From contig JAFRDE010000003.1 of assembly GCA_017403985.1 (NCBI GenBank), positions 1 to 35,889 on the forward strand: a DNA stretch of 35,889 bases, given 5' to 3'. Each line of letters opens with the position of its first letter. Position 1 is the first letter of the stretch. Position numbers and translations under genes: made by a program. This document shows positions 7,783 through 18,100 of the stretch, one piece after another. This DNA is from Ruminococcus sp. (lineage in GTDB: Bacteria > Bacillota > Clostridia > Oscillospirales > Acutalibacteraceae). Below the pieces are notes generated by a model. The model ran no database searches. It saw only the letters and a list, made by a program, of their open reading frames with translations, and was not told the origin of the DNA.

Positions 7783-8700
7783 TCAATCTGTTTCATCTTC
7801 TGTTTTATTTTTGGATCTGTTCTTATACACGTTATACTGATTCTTACAACGTGGGCTGCAAAAAACAGCGCTTGGGCGGCTTGCTACAAAGAATTTGGAG
7901 CATTTCTTTCATACCCTCATAGGATTGTTTTTGTCGGTCAACATAAAGGATAACATCATCTGAATACCAAGCAGAAGCGAATGAAAATCCCATACAAGCG
8001 TCGGCTGTTCAAGCAAATCTATATGGTAGATTGGCGCGTTGCCGCCAAAGGCTTTGATACTCTCTCGCATAATCTGTTTGGTATCTTCGTTCAGATTATC
8101 GTAGTCGTTATCATAGAAGAACACCGTTGTTGCGTTGAACGCCCAATCGGTAAACACCTGCTTCATCCACTCATAGCTCTCTGCATACTGACGCTGAAAG
8201 CTCATATTGACCGCCAGCGGTCTGTCGCTCATTGTCATAGCGAGCGCCATCATCATATTGTCGCCTTCTATATTCCATAACGATTCCACACTGCGTTTTA
8301 CTACATCGAGTTTGTCAAATGGGAAAAATAAAGCAAGGTATTCCTCGGTTGACATCGTTTCCTTTTTGATAAAACGATTCTTCGGCAGATACACCGCTTC
8401 ATAATCCATAAAGGAAGGTGTGGTCGGTAACGCCGTCATCAATCCGAACAGCCCATACTTTTCCGCAAAGGCTTTTATTTCGGCTTGTATTTCTTCATCG
8501 TCCTGTTCCTGCTTCATACCCAAGCGCCCGATATACAAAGCGTCCAAGACTAACTGCTGATATTCTTTCAGCGGATCGTATATTGTAGGCTGAGCGTCGG
8601 CACAGGCTGTCAAATACAGCTTGCCGTTTTCAGCTTGTTTCCACTCATATTCGCTATATCGTACCCAAGTCGAATTGGAATGCTCAAATTGAAAGCTCAT
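7783..8700 (-). pseudogene. Zinc-finger protein of unknown function, interrupted by an in-frame TGA
   Basis: The frame starts at ATG 8700 (MSFQFEHSNSTWVRYSEYEW) with a GGTGA site five bases upstream. It runs to a TGA at 7909-7911 after NNPMRV, giving 263 residues. The same frame continues past the TGA as KKCSKFFVASRPSAVFCS followed by PRCKNQYN, a typical zinc finger whose first cysteine is exactly where the TGA stands. It ends at a natural stop (7783-7785), 13 bases before the nuclease start. I therefore read this as a nonsense mutation of a Cys codon that removes the C-terminal finger. Similar zinc-finger tails occur in TnpX here. A residual function of the truncated form is possible. I do not recognise the family by name. 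Confidence 0.65.
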
Positions 8701-8742
8701 ATTTATCACCAATGTAATCTGAAATTGAAATAATATATTACC

Positions 8743-8771
8743 ATTATACTAACTGCCCTTGCTACCGTCAA
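8743..8771 (-). promoter_or_regulatory. Promoter inside the 3' end of the sigma-like gene
   Basis: On the minus strand TTGACG (8766-8771) and TATAAT (8743-8748) are 17 bases apart, so a near-consensus sigma-A promoter overlaps the last codons of the sigma-like gene. It would drive the zinc-finger and nuclease genes independently. Downstream of the -10 lies GTAATCTG (8714-8721), a motif repeated at 9551. Confidence 0.7.
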
Positions 8772-9465
8772 GGGCTTTTTCTATAAATAGCTTTTCTTCC
8801 ATCGTGAGAGGAAACCCTTTTTCTTTGCGGCTCAATAACACTTTCAGTAATGCTTTATGTATCTTCTTCAAGGCGGTCGCTCTGACCTTGCGGATATTAC
8901 GGTCGGATTGCTCTCTGATTTTGCCGAGAGCTTTTGTACTTGTCCCTCGTACGATATTGTTAAAGATGATTTCCTTGTGATCATCAGATAGCTTATTCAG
9001 TATCTTAGATAAATCAACGTCAGTTACCAATTCGTTCAACTCAAATGGGCAGTGAAAGATTGCGTCGATGTAATCGCCTTTGCGGATTTGCTTTATCAGC
9101 ACATCATTTACATCATATGGGATAACCTCGCCGTCAAGCGCAGCACCATAATCAAGCGGAATATCCAAGCCGCTTCGGCTGACTTCGTGATAACGCTCCC
9201 TGCGCTCACGGTTACTGTCAAGACGATTCCACCAAGATACCACATTTTGGAAATCGGCGGTTGTCCTCGCGGCGTTCTCCAATCGTGCGAGCGCTTCACG
9301 CTGTATATCCCGTTTTAGCCTTTTTGTTTCGGGCGGCTCGTCAATCTGCAGCGGCTGCTCGTCTTGTTCGAGCTGTATTTCCAGCTCTGCTTGATGTTCG
9401 TCGGCTAACGCTTCGGCAAGCTGTTCTTCTTCCTGCTCGGCTAATAGTTCTTCATAATCATCCAC
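8749..9465 (-). CDS. Sigma-70 region 4-like DNA-binding regulator
   Basis: The protein is 238 residues when started at the GTG at 9465, which lies 8 bases after a GGAGGTG site; the longer TTG start at 9483 would overlap that site. The N-terminal 60 residues are extremely Glu/Gln rich (LLAEQEEEQLAEALADEHQA) and probably coiled or disordered. The middle is unassigned. The C-terminal part (LSDDHKEIIFNNIVRGTSTK followed by RNIRKVRATALKKIHKALLK) has the layout of a sigma-70 region 4 helix-turn-helix. Proteins of this shape occur in clostridial mobile elements as putative regulators. No region 2 is visible, so it is unlikely to be a complete sigma factor. Confidence 0.6.
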   Translation of the reverse strand: MDDYEELLAEQEEEQLAEALADEHQAELEIQLEQDEQPLQIDEPPETKRLKRDIQREALARLENAARTTADFQNVVSWWNRLDSNRERRERYHEVSRSGLDIPLDYGAALDGEVIPYDVNDVLIKQIRKGDYIDAIFHCPFELNELVTDVDLSKILNKLSDDHKEIIFNNIVRGTSTKALGKIREQSDRNIRKVRATALKKIHKALLKVLLSRKEKGFPLTMEEKLFIEKALDGSKGS

Positions 9466-9606
9466 CGCAAATTCACCTCCCAAAAAATTTTTAAAATTTT
9501 TTCAAAAACAGTTCCGCAAACCATACCGAATTTCTCCTATATATGGAGGGGTAATCTGTTTTATTGATTTCAGATTACTTCTATCATTAAAGAAGGAGGA
9601 AACGAT
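9466..9606. promoter_or_regulatory. Divergent regulatory region with a GTAATCTG inverted repeat
   Basis: The region lies between the leftward sigma-like gene and the rightward VLP gene. GTAATCTG (9551-9558) and CAGATTAC (9571-9578) form a perfect 8-base inverted repeat with a 12-base spacer. CTCC and GGAG flank TATATAT just to the left, and an A/T-rich palindrome lies near 9481-9502. Half-site-like TAATCTG or CAGATTA motifs also occur at 8714 and 10059. This looks like an operator region, but no promoter pair is clear enough to name. Confidence 0.4.
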
Positions 9607-9963
9607 ATGGCAGAATTATCAAAAAGAGATAAGCAACGTATCAGAAAACACGTTACCAACTGCTGCGCTAATTACAGCAAAGAGTATGGCTGTTTACCGC
9701 TTGAAACGGAGTGCTATATGTTCAGCATAGGCTTTACCGACAGTAAGCTGTGTAAGTATTACGAGCAAGCCGTATTGCCTACTGACGCTGAATTGTTAGC
9801 TTTATTCAAAGGCATACCGACACGGATATGCAAGCAATGCGGTCAATCGTTCTCCGCAATCGGAAAGAAAACCTATTGCTCTGAGCAATGCACCGCAGAA
9901 GCTCGCCGTCGGTATACAGCAGAACGTGTTAAAAGACACCGCCAAAAGAAAGCTGAAATGTAA
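9607..9963 (+). CDS. Cysteine-rich VLP-type zinc-binding protein
   Basis: A 118-residue protein with a Cys-rich N-terminal part (VTNCCANYSKEYGCLPLETE followed by CYMF), which I recognise as the Cys_rich_VLP pattern, and a C-terminal zinc finger (CKQCGQSF...YCSEQC) followed by a basic tail RRRYTAERVKRHRQKK. It is common in Tn4451-like and other clostridial mobilizable elements; its role is unknown and nucleic-acid binding is a reasonable guess from the finger and basic tail. An AAGAAGGAGGA ribosome binding site precedes the ATG, and a terminator follows directly. Confidence 0.75.
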   Translation: MAELSKRDKQRIRKHVTNCCANYSKEYGCLPLETECYMFSIGFTDSKLCKYYEQAVLPTDAELLALFKGIPTRICKQCGQSFSAIGKKTYCSEQCTAEARRRYTAERVKRHRQKKAEM

Positions 9964-9970
9964 CGCTTTT

Positions 9971-10015
9971 GCTCTCTGAAAGCCACTGTTTAAGCAGCTT
10001 TTGGAGAGCATTTTT
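9971..10015 (+). terminator. Terminator after the VLP gene
   Basis: GCTCTC (9971-9976) pairs with GAGAGC (10004-10009), with an inner AAAGC/GCTTT pairing separated by a small internal loop. ATTTTTG follows. It is located 8 bases after the VLP stop codon. Confidence 0.7.
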
Positions 10016-10122
10016 GCGCAGCTAAGGTGTTTTTATCAATGTTTCAGTTTAGGGGTTACAGATTAAGGAACTGACCTTTATTATACACAAATATATTTCA
10101 AAATTCAATGGGAGGTAATATA

Positions 10123-12391
<2,269 letters not shown>

Positions 12392-12405
12392 TCAGTTAAC
12401 GCTGC

Positions 12406-12442
12406 GGCGGCTTGTGAGAGCAATTTCACAAGCCGCCTTTTT
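12406..12442 (+). terminator. Terminator after tnpX
   Basis: GGCGGCTTGTGA (12406-12417) and TCACAAGCCGCC (12426-12437) form a perfect 12-bp stem with an 8-base loop, followed by five T. The ribosome binding site of the next gene begins only a few bases later. Confidence 0.9.
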
Positions 12443-12459
12443 GATTGGAGGAAAACCAT

Positions 12460-12660
12460 ATGATAAATTTCACAGAGAAAGAATTTATACAGGCAAAGCA
12501 CCGATTGGAAGAAGCGCAGGCTCGCAGCCGTGAGAAAGAGCGCAAGGCACGAACACGGCGGCTTATCCAAGAGGGCGCTGTTTTAGAGAAAGCTATACCA
12601 CAAGTACGGAAAATGTCATTGGAACAGTTGGAGGACTATCTATGCAGTCTAATCAAATAA
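12460..12660 (+). CDS. DUF3847 family small protein
   Basis: A 66-residue highly charged helical protein (KERKARTRRLIQEGAVLEKA) matching the DUF3847 pattern of mobile-element accessory proteins encoded ahead of relaxases. The ATG at 12460 follows TTGGAGGAAAACCAT; the TTG at 12445 is part of that site and is not the start. Function unknown; the position just before the oriT suggests a role linked to mobilization, which is inference. Confidence 0.75.
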   Translation: MINFTEKEFIQAKHRLEEAQARSREKERKARTRRLIQEGAVLEKAIPQVRKMSLEQLEDYLCSLIK

Positions 12661-12670
12661 TCATTATCAA

Positions 12671-12708
12671 TGGAACGCTTCGAGTAATCGGAGCGTTTCT
12701 TCTTTTAT
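12671..12708 (+). terminator. Probable weak terminator after the DUF3847 gene
   Basis: AACGCT and AGCGTT around CGAGTAATCG form a short stem, followed by TTCTTCTTTTAT. The stem has only about 6 bp, so the call is tentative. Confidence 0.45.
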
Positions 12709-12710
12709 CC

Positions 12711-12835
12711 CGAAGGGCGCACTTACTCACCACCTCGTCGTCGCTCGCCGTATTCGCTGAGAGAGGTCAGGCGTGACCTCTCTCGTGCTCATGTGGCGGC
12801 TCCTCCTCTCCCCCAAAAGCAGGGGCTTTTCGGGG
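12711..12835. other. oriT: Candidate origin of transfer (oriT) of the MobQ relaxase
   Basis: The minus strand reads TAAGTGCGCCCT at 12725-12714, the nick-region core known from RSF1010/R1162-type (MobQ) origins. On that strand it is preceded by a perfect inverted repeat (GAGAGAGGTCA 12759-12769, TGACCTCTCTC 12774-12784, 4-base loop). A second stem lies at 12810-12820 with 12825-12835 (one mismatch). The region is non-coding, more G+C rich than its surroundings, and lies about 330 bases upstream of the relaxase gene, the usual place for such an origin. Confidence 0.75.
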
Positions 12836-13163
12836 ACCCCTATGCGGCGGTGGTACTGCTAAAGCAGACGTGCGCTCTCCGAGGGTTGCGGCTCCGTTGG
12901 AGCCTTGCGGAAGTTGCCGCAGAGCCGTCACCTTCCGTGCGGTTGCCTATCCGACAACCGCATTGTCAACGCCGTACGACAGCCTTGACATCGTGGGTAT
13001 CGCTGCGGCGACACCCAGTATTACTCATAAGAATTCGCAATACTTTTTGACCCGCCGTTGCAGAAACTTGATCTTACAATCTAAGTATTTCAAAGGCGGA
13101 TTGGATGCAACGTCACGTTGCAAAAGAAACAAAAATACTGTCCGAAAGGTGTGATTTACAAGA
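12836..13163. promoter_or_regulatory. Non-coding leader of the relaxase gene with a 17-base palindrome
   Basis: No credible gene was seen. The stretch holds TGCAACGTCACGTTGCA (13106-13122), two 8-base arms around one central base, about 40 bases before the relaxase start, suited to an operator or accessory relaxosome site. Several short G+C-rich inverted repeats precede it. A GAAAGGTG ribosome binding site lies before the GTG start. Confidence 0.45.
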
Positions 13164-14858
13164 GTGGCAATCTATCATTTAGAAGCAAAAGTGATTGGAC
13201 GCAGTACAGGCAGAAGCGCCGTTGCCGCATCCGCATATATGAGCTGCTCCAAGATTTTGAACGACTATGACGGTGTGCTCCACGACTTCACCCGCAAGCG
13301 AGGGCTTGTGTGGGAGCATATCTTTTTACCCGAAAACGCTCCGCAGGAGTGGCAGGAGCGGAGCGAATTATGGAATGTCGTTGAACAAACCGAAAAGACA
13401 AAGGACAGCCGACTTGCCCGTGAGTTGGTTGTCGCTCTGCCCGTTGAACTCAGCAAAGAACAATGGATCAATCTGCTGTCAGAATATATCCAAAGCAACT
13501 TCGTTGCGGAAGGAATGTGCGCCGACGTTGCCATTCACGACACTGACGGTCACAATCCCCACGCCCATATTATGCTGACCGTCAGACCGTTAGACGATAA
13601 AGGTAAGTGGCAGTACAAAACCGAAAAGGAATATCTCTGCAAGCGTAACGGTGAAGAAAAAGGCTTTACCGCCGCCGAGTTTCTGCAAGCAAAATCACAG
13701 GGCTGGGAGAAGCAATATCAATACTATGTTGGCAAAAAGAAGGTGTATATGCCGCCGTCAGAAGCGGAGCGACACGGCTATGAGCGAGCCAACAAATATC
13801 CGAAAAGCACCAAATTCGGGCGACAGAATCCGATTACCGCCAGTTGGAACAGCGATGAACAGCTTGTCGCTTGGCGTGAGAACTGGGCGCATATCACGAA
13901 CAAATACCTCGATGAAGCCAATCGCTCCGACGCTCATATCGACCACCGCAGCCACGCCGCAAGAGGAATTGACGAGCAGCCTACGATTCACGAAGGTTAT
14001 GTTGCACAAGCTATGGAGCGCATAGGATTGATTGCCGACCGATGTGAGATCAACCGCCAAATCAAAGCAGATAACGCTCTGCTCCGTGAGCTGAAAGCGG
14101 CAGTCAAGAGAATCGCTCAGAGTATCAAGATGACAGTCCCCGCACTCGCCGAAGCGATGGAAACTGTGAGAGAGAAGGTCATCGTTGTCTGTTATCAAAT
14201 CCTGCACACCAAGATCGGAAAGCGTAAGGTCTCTGATTATTTCCAATTCGTAACCTCACTCTTAGGACGTTACAAAAATACCGTCAGACAAATCTCCGAC
14301 AAGAAAAAAGAACGGAAGGAACTCCGAAAGCAAAAGGAATCCACCCCCGTTATACAAATCATCAGGCACAAAGATTTAGCTCGCCGTATCGCTGAACTGA
14401 CAGAGGAAATAGAGGAACTGAAATCTGAGAAATCCCGTCTGCTTCAAGCGATGGACTGTGCCGATGATAAAGGCGTCACGACCGTACAGCGCGACCTATC
14501 CAAAATAGAAACCGTGCTTACGGAATTAGACAAGCGAGAAGCGAAATATACCGTTGAACTCAATGAAGCCATAGAACAGTATGCCTTATATAAGGAACAG
14601 GTTAAGGAGTTTGACCCCGGTGAAATCGGTCTCGCGCGTTTACAGATTCGCCCCGACAAAGAGAAATCCGCTCAACACAGGTTGGAGATGACCTACGGAG
14701 AAAAGTATGACTGGCTGACGATGGTAAGCAGTAAGCGTGACGCGGATATCAAGCTCGATGATGATATTGATATGAGAGCGGTTCGGCAATATGAATACCA
14801 ACAGCGTGATCCTTACTATCGGCAGAGAAACAGAAAATCTCACGATCATGAAAGATAA
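13164..14858 (+). CDS. MobA/MobL family (MobQ) relaxase
   Basis: A 564-residue relaxase that would nick the oriT and pilot the single strand during conjugal mobilization. The N-terminus AIYHLEAKVIGRSTGRSAVA leads to ASAY25, the likely catalytic tyrosine. The metal site is H125 with H130-N-P-H133-A-H135-IMLTVRPL. The second half is helical and rich in charged residues, with coiled coil around 390-470. The start is GTG after GAAAGGTG. It is the last gene of the element and lies next to a nick sequence of the type this family recognises. The motifs are intact. Confidence 0.9.
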   Translation: MAIYHLEAKVIGRSTGRSAVAASAYMSCSKILNDYDGVLHDFTRKRGLVWEHIFLPENAPQEWQERSELWNVVEQTEKTKDSRLARELVVALPVELSKEQWINLLSEYIQSNFVAEGMCADVAIHDTDGHNPHAHIMLTVRPLDDKGKWQYKTEKEYLCKRNGEEKGFTAAEFLQAKSQGWEKQYQYYVGKKKVYMPPSEAERHGYERANKYPKSTKFGRQNPITASWNSDEQLVAWRENWAHITNKYLDEANRSDAHIDHRSHAARGIDEQPTIHEGYVAQAMERIGLIADRCEINRQIKADNALLRELKAAVKRIAQSIKMTVPALAEAMETVREKVIVVCYQILHTKIGKRKVSDYFQFVTSLLGRYKNTVRQISDKKKERKELRKQKESTPVIQIIRHKDLARRIAELTEEIEELKSEKSRLLQAMDCADDKGVTTVQRDLSKIETVLTELDKREAKYTVELNEAIEQYALYKEQVKEFDPGEIGLARLQIRPDKEKSAQHRLEMTYGEKYDWLTMVSSKRDADIKLDDDIDMRAVRQYEYQQRDPYYRQRNRKSHDHER

Positions 14859-14955
14859 AGACCAACAGAACGAAATCATTCCAAAATAAACACCCGCCCC
14901 CGAGAGAATAATACTCATAGGGAACGGTTGTGTGCTAAAGCGGTTTTGGCAAGAT

Positions 14956-14982
14956 GTTATTTGTAATTTGAATACAAATAAC
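14956..14982. repeat. Perfect inverted repeat near the element's right side
   Basis: GTTATTTGTA (14956-14965) and TACAAATAAC (14973-14982) are perfect complements around a 7-base loop. This may belong to the right end of the element, be part of a double terminator with 14987-15032, or be a regulator site. Confidence 0.5.
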
Positions 14983-14986
14983 GAAA

Positions 14987-15032
14987 ATGTGCTGCCGGTA
15001 ATGGAGATGACCTCGCATTACCGGCAGCACAT
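14987..15032. terminator. Strong bidirectional terminator between the relaxase and the giant gene
   Basis: ATGTGCTGCCGGTAATG (14987-15003) and CATTACCGGCAGCACAT (15016-15032) form a perfect 17-bp stem with a 12-base loop. CTTTTCGTTT follows on the + strand and TTTTCG on the minus strand. It separates the convergent relaxase and giant protein genes. The remaining bases 14859-14955 and 15033-15161 show no gene. Confidence 0.8.
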
Positions 15033-15161
15033 CTTTTCGTTTATATCATCATTCTATCAGTAAGTCAAAAACAGTCAGTATATCTTTATTGAAAAAGAGA
15101 GCATAGAATGGCATTTGTTTTATATGTCACCGACAGAATGAATGATTCAAATAATCCCTTA

Positions 15162-18100
15162 TTAGATGTATTCGTCGATCGGGAATTTCACAGGAATTGA
15201 AGCCAAGTAACGCTGAATTAATGTTGCATCAATGATCGTAACTTCACCGTCACCATCAACATCAGCAGCTACTTCGTTCACAACAGCGCCCGGAATGCCA
15301 GCCAGTACGCGCTGGATCATTGTCGCGTCTATGATGGTAACTTCACCGTCGCCGTCCGCGTCACCGAGGAGAATCTTTTCTACCGTTTCAAAGGTAGCGG
15401 TGTATTCCGCGTCCGCAGTTGCCGCAACAACCTCGGGAGTCCAACCCGCGAAGGTGTAAGTATACTGATCGGTCGCGTCCTTAGTCGCGTCCGCGTGAGT
15501 CGGAACCTCGCCGTATGCGACAGTAGTGGTGTCGATCACAGTGCCGTCGTCGTTCTTCCATGTGATGGTGTACTCGTTGACGGTGCTTTCGAAGACAGCG
15601 GTGTATTCCGCGTTCTCAGTTGCCGCAACAACCTCGGGAGTCCAGCCTACGAAGGTATAGGTATACTGTTCAGTTGCGTCCTTAGTCGCGTCAGCGTGAG
15701 TCGGAACATCACCTTTTGCTACGGTAGTGGTGTCGATCACGGTGCCGTCGTCGTTCTTCCAAGTGATGGTGAAATTAACCTGTACGATCTCGAATGTGCC
15801 GGTAACCTCAACAGCGTCATACAAGTCGGTAGAAGCGATAGATGCCTTCACGACATAGCTGCCGGGCTTGGTGGGAACGGTTGCGCTGAACGCATCGGAG
15901 CCTTCGGGAGCGTAGGTGTACTTGACAGCGCCCTCGCTGATGTTGCCGGTAAGCTCAGGCTCGTTCGGCTCTTCGCCGTAGTTCCAGCTTTCGAGTGTAA
16001 CGGTGGGTTCGAATGTACCCTTGCGGATGACGAAATCCTTATAAACAGTTGCGCCGTTATAGTTATCGGTCTCAGCGATAACAGCCTTTACGGTGTAGTT
16101 GCCGGGTAATTCAGGCTTGATCTCCGAATAAGCGTCGGAACCGTGGAACGCGTAGGTATATGCTACCTCTGCGTCGCCGGGGTTGCCGCCCTCGTTGATT
16201 GCGGGGGAATTCGGCTCATCGCTGTAAGCCCAGTCGTCGAGAATGATCTCGGGATCGATATCTGCCTTGACGATGGTAAAGTCAGCGGTTGCCTCTGCGC
16301 CGTTGTAGTCAGTGGTTTCAGCTACAACAGCCTTGACGGTGTAGTCGCCTACGTTTTCGGGTCTTTCGTTGACATAAGTCTCGTCGTCTGCATCCTTGAC
16401 CTTATACAGATAGGTCACATCGCCGTTTTCGGTATTGCCGGATACGGTCGGGCCGTTCACAGCCTCGTCATATTCGCCGTAAGCCCAGCCTTCAACGGTG
16501 ACAACAGGAGTGATGTCAGCCTTTGCGATCGTGAAGTCAGCAGTTGCTTCTTCGCTGTTGTAGTTATCGGTTTCGGCGATTGTAGCCTTGACGGTGTACT
16601 CGCCCGCGGTTGTGGGAACAGTTTCGGTGAACTCGTCAGAGCCCTTAACAGCATAGGTGTAGGTAACGTCGCCTTCGCTGGTGTTATCGGTGACCTCGGG
16701 AGCGTTCGCCTCTTCGTCATATTCGCCGTAGGTCCAGCCTTCGATCGTAACGGTCGGTTCAAAATCAGCCTTAGCGATGGTGAAATCAGCGGTCGCTTCT
16801 GCGCCGTTATAGTTATCGGTCTCGGCGATCACAGCCTTGACGGTGTAGTCGCCAGCCTCTGTGGGAACAGTACCGGTGAACTCTTCGGAATCCTTGACAG
16901 CGTAGGTGATGGTAACGTCGCCGTTGCCGCTGTTGCCGGTAACTTCGGGTTCGTTTGCTTCTTCACCGAATGTCCAGCCTTCGATAGTGACGGTCGGCTC
17001 AATATCAGCCTTAGTGATTGCAAAGTCAGCGGTAGCGGTCAGGCTGCTGTAATACTCGTTATCGGAGGTGATGCTCGCCATGACAGTGTACTCGCCGACA
17101 TTCTCGGGAACATCCTCGGACCAGCATGCGGCATACTGCTCATCATAGTCGTCAGCATCAGGATCAAGGGCGTCCAGATCGGCTTTCTTCGCGTAGGTGT
17201 AGGTGAATTCTTCGTAATTCGTGAAGTTGGCGGTTGCAGCAGGAGCGTTCGCCTCTTCGTCATATTCGCCGTAGGTCCAGCCTTCAATCGCAACCTCGAA
17301 GGTAGCCGGTTCGATCTCAGCAAACAGCGGGATCAGCACCCAGTCAACTCCGTTGTAGTTATCGTTGCCTTCTACCATGTAGTAGATCGCGTAACGACCG
17401 ACTTCCTTTTCTCTCGGGATATTGCCTGCGATCTGCGGGTTCATACCCTCGGGATAGAAGCTGTAGCGAACCACAAGACCGCTGTCTTCTTTTACATATT
17501 CGGTTACGAGATTCTGGCGTTCGCCGTTGTACACCAGATTCTGTGCAACAACGTTATAGTCGCCGTCCTCTGCCATGACGGGATCAGCCTTGGCGATGGT
17601 GAAGTCTGCGGTGGCTTCTGCGCCGTTGTAGTTATCGGTCTCAGCGATCGCAGCCTTAACGGTGTAGTCGCCTGCGTTCACGGGAACATCCTCGGTCCAG
17701 CATGCGGCATACTGCTCATCATAGTCATCATCATCAGGATCAAGCGCGTCCAGATCGGCTTTCTTCGCGTAAGTGTAGGTCACGTCGCCTTCGCCGGTGT
17801 TGCCGGTGACCTCGGGATCGTTTGCGTCGTCGCCGTAAGTCCAGCCTTCGATGGTGACAGCAGGCTCGATATCAGCCTTAGCGATGGTGAAATCAGCGGT
17901 CGCTTCTGCGGCGTTATAGTTGTCGGTCGCAGCAATCGCAGCCTTGACGGTGTATTCGTCCGCGTCCTCGGGAACATCCTCGGACCAGCATGCGGCATAC
18001 TGCTCATCATAGTCGTCAGCCTCAGGATCAAGCGCATCCAGATCGGCTTTCTTCGCGTAGGTGTAGGTCACATCGCCTTCACCGGTGTTGCCGGTGACGG

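Noticed and set aside
7909-7911. Possible selenocysteine codon in the zinc-finger protein
   Set aside because: No convincing SECIS-like stem-loop directly follows the TGA, and the site is a structural zinc ligand. A nonsense mutation is simpler.
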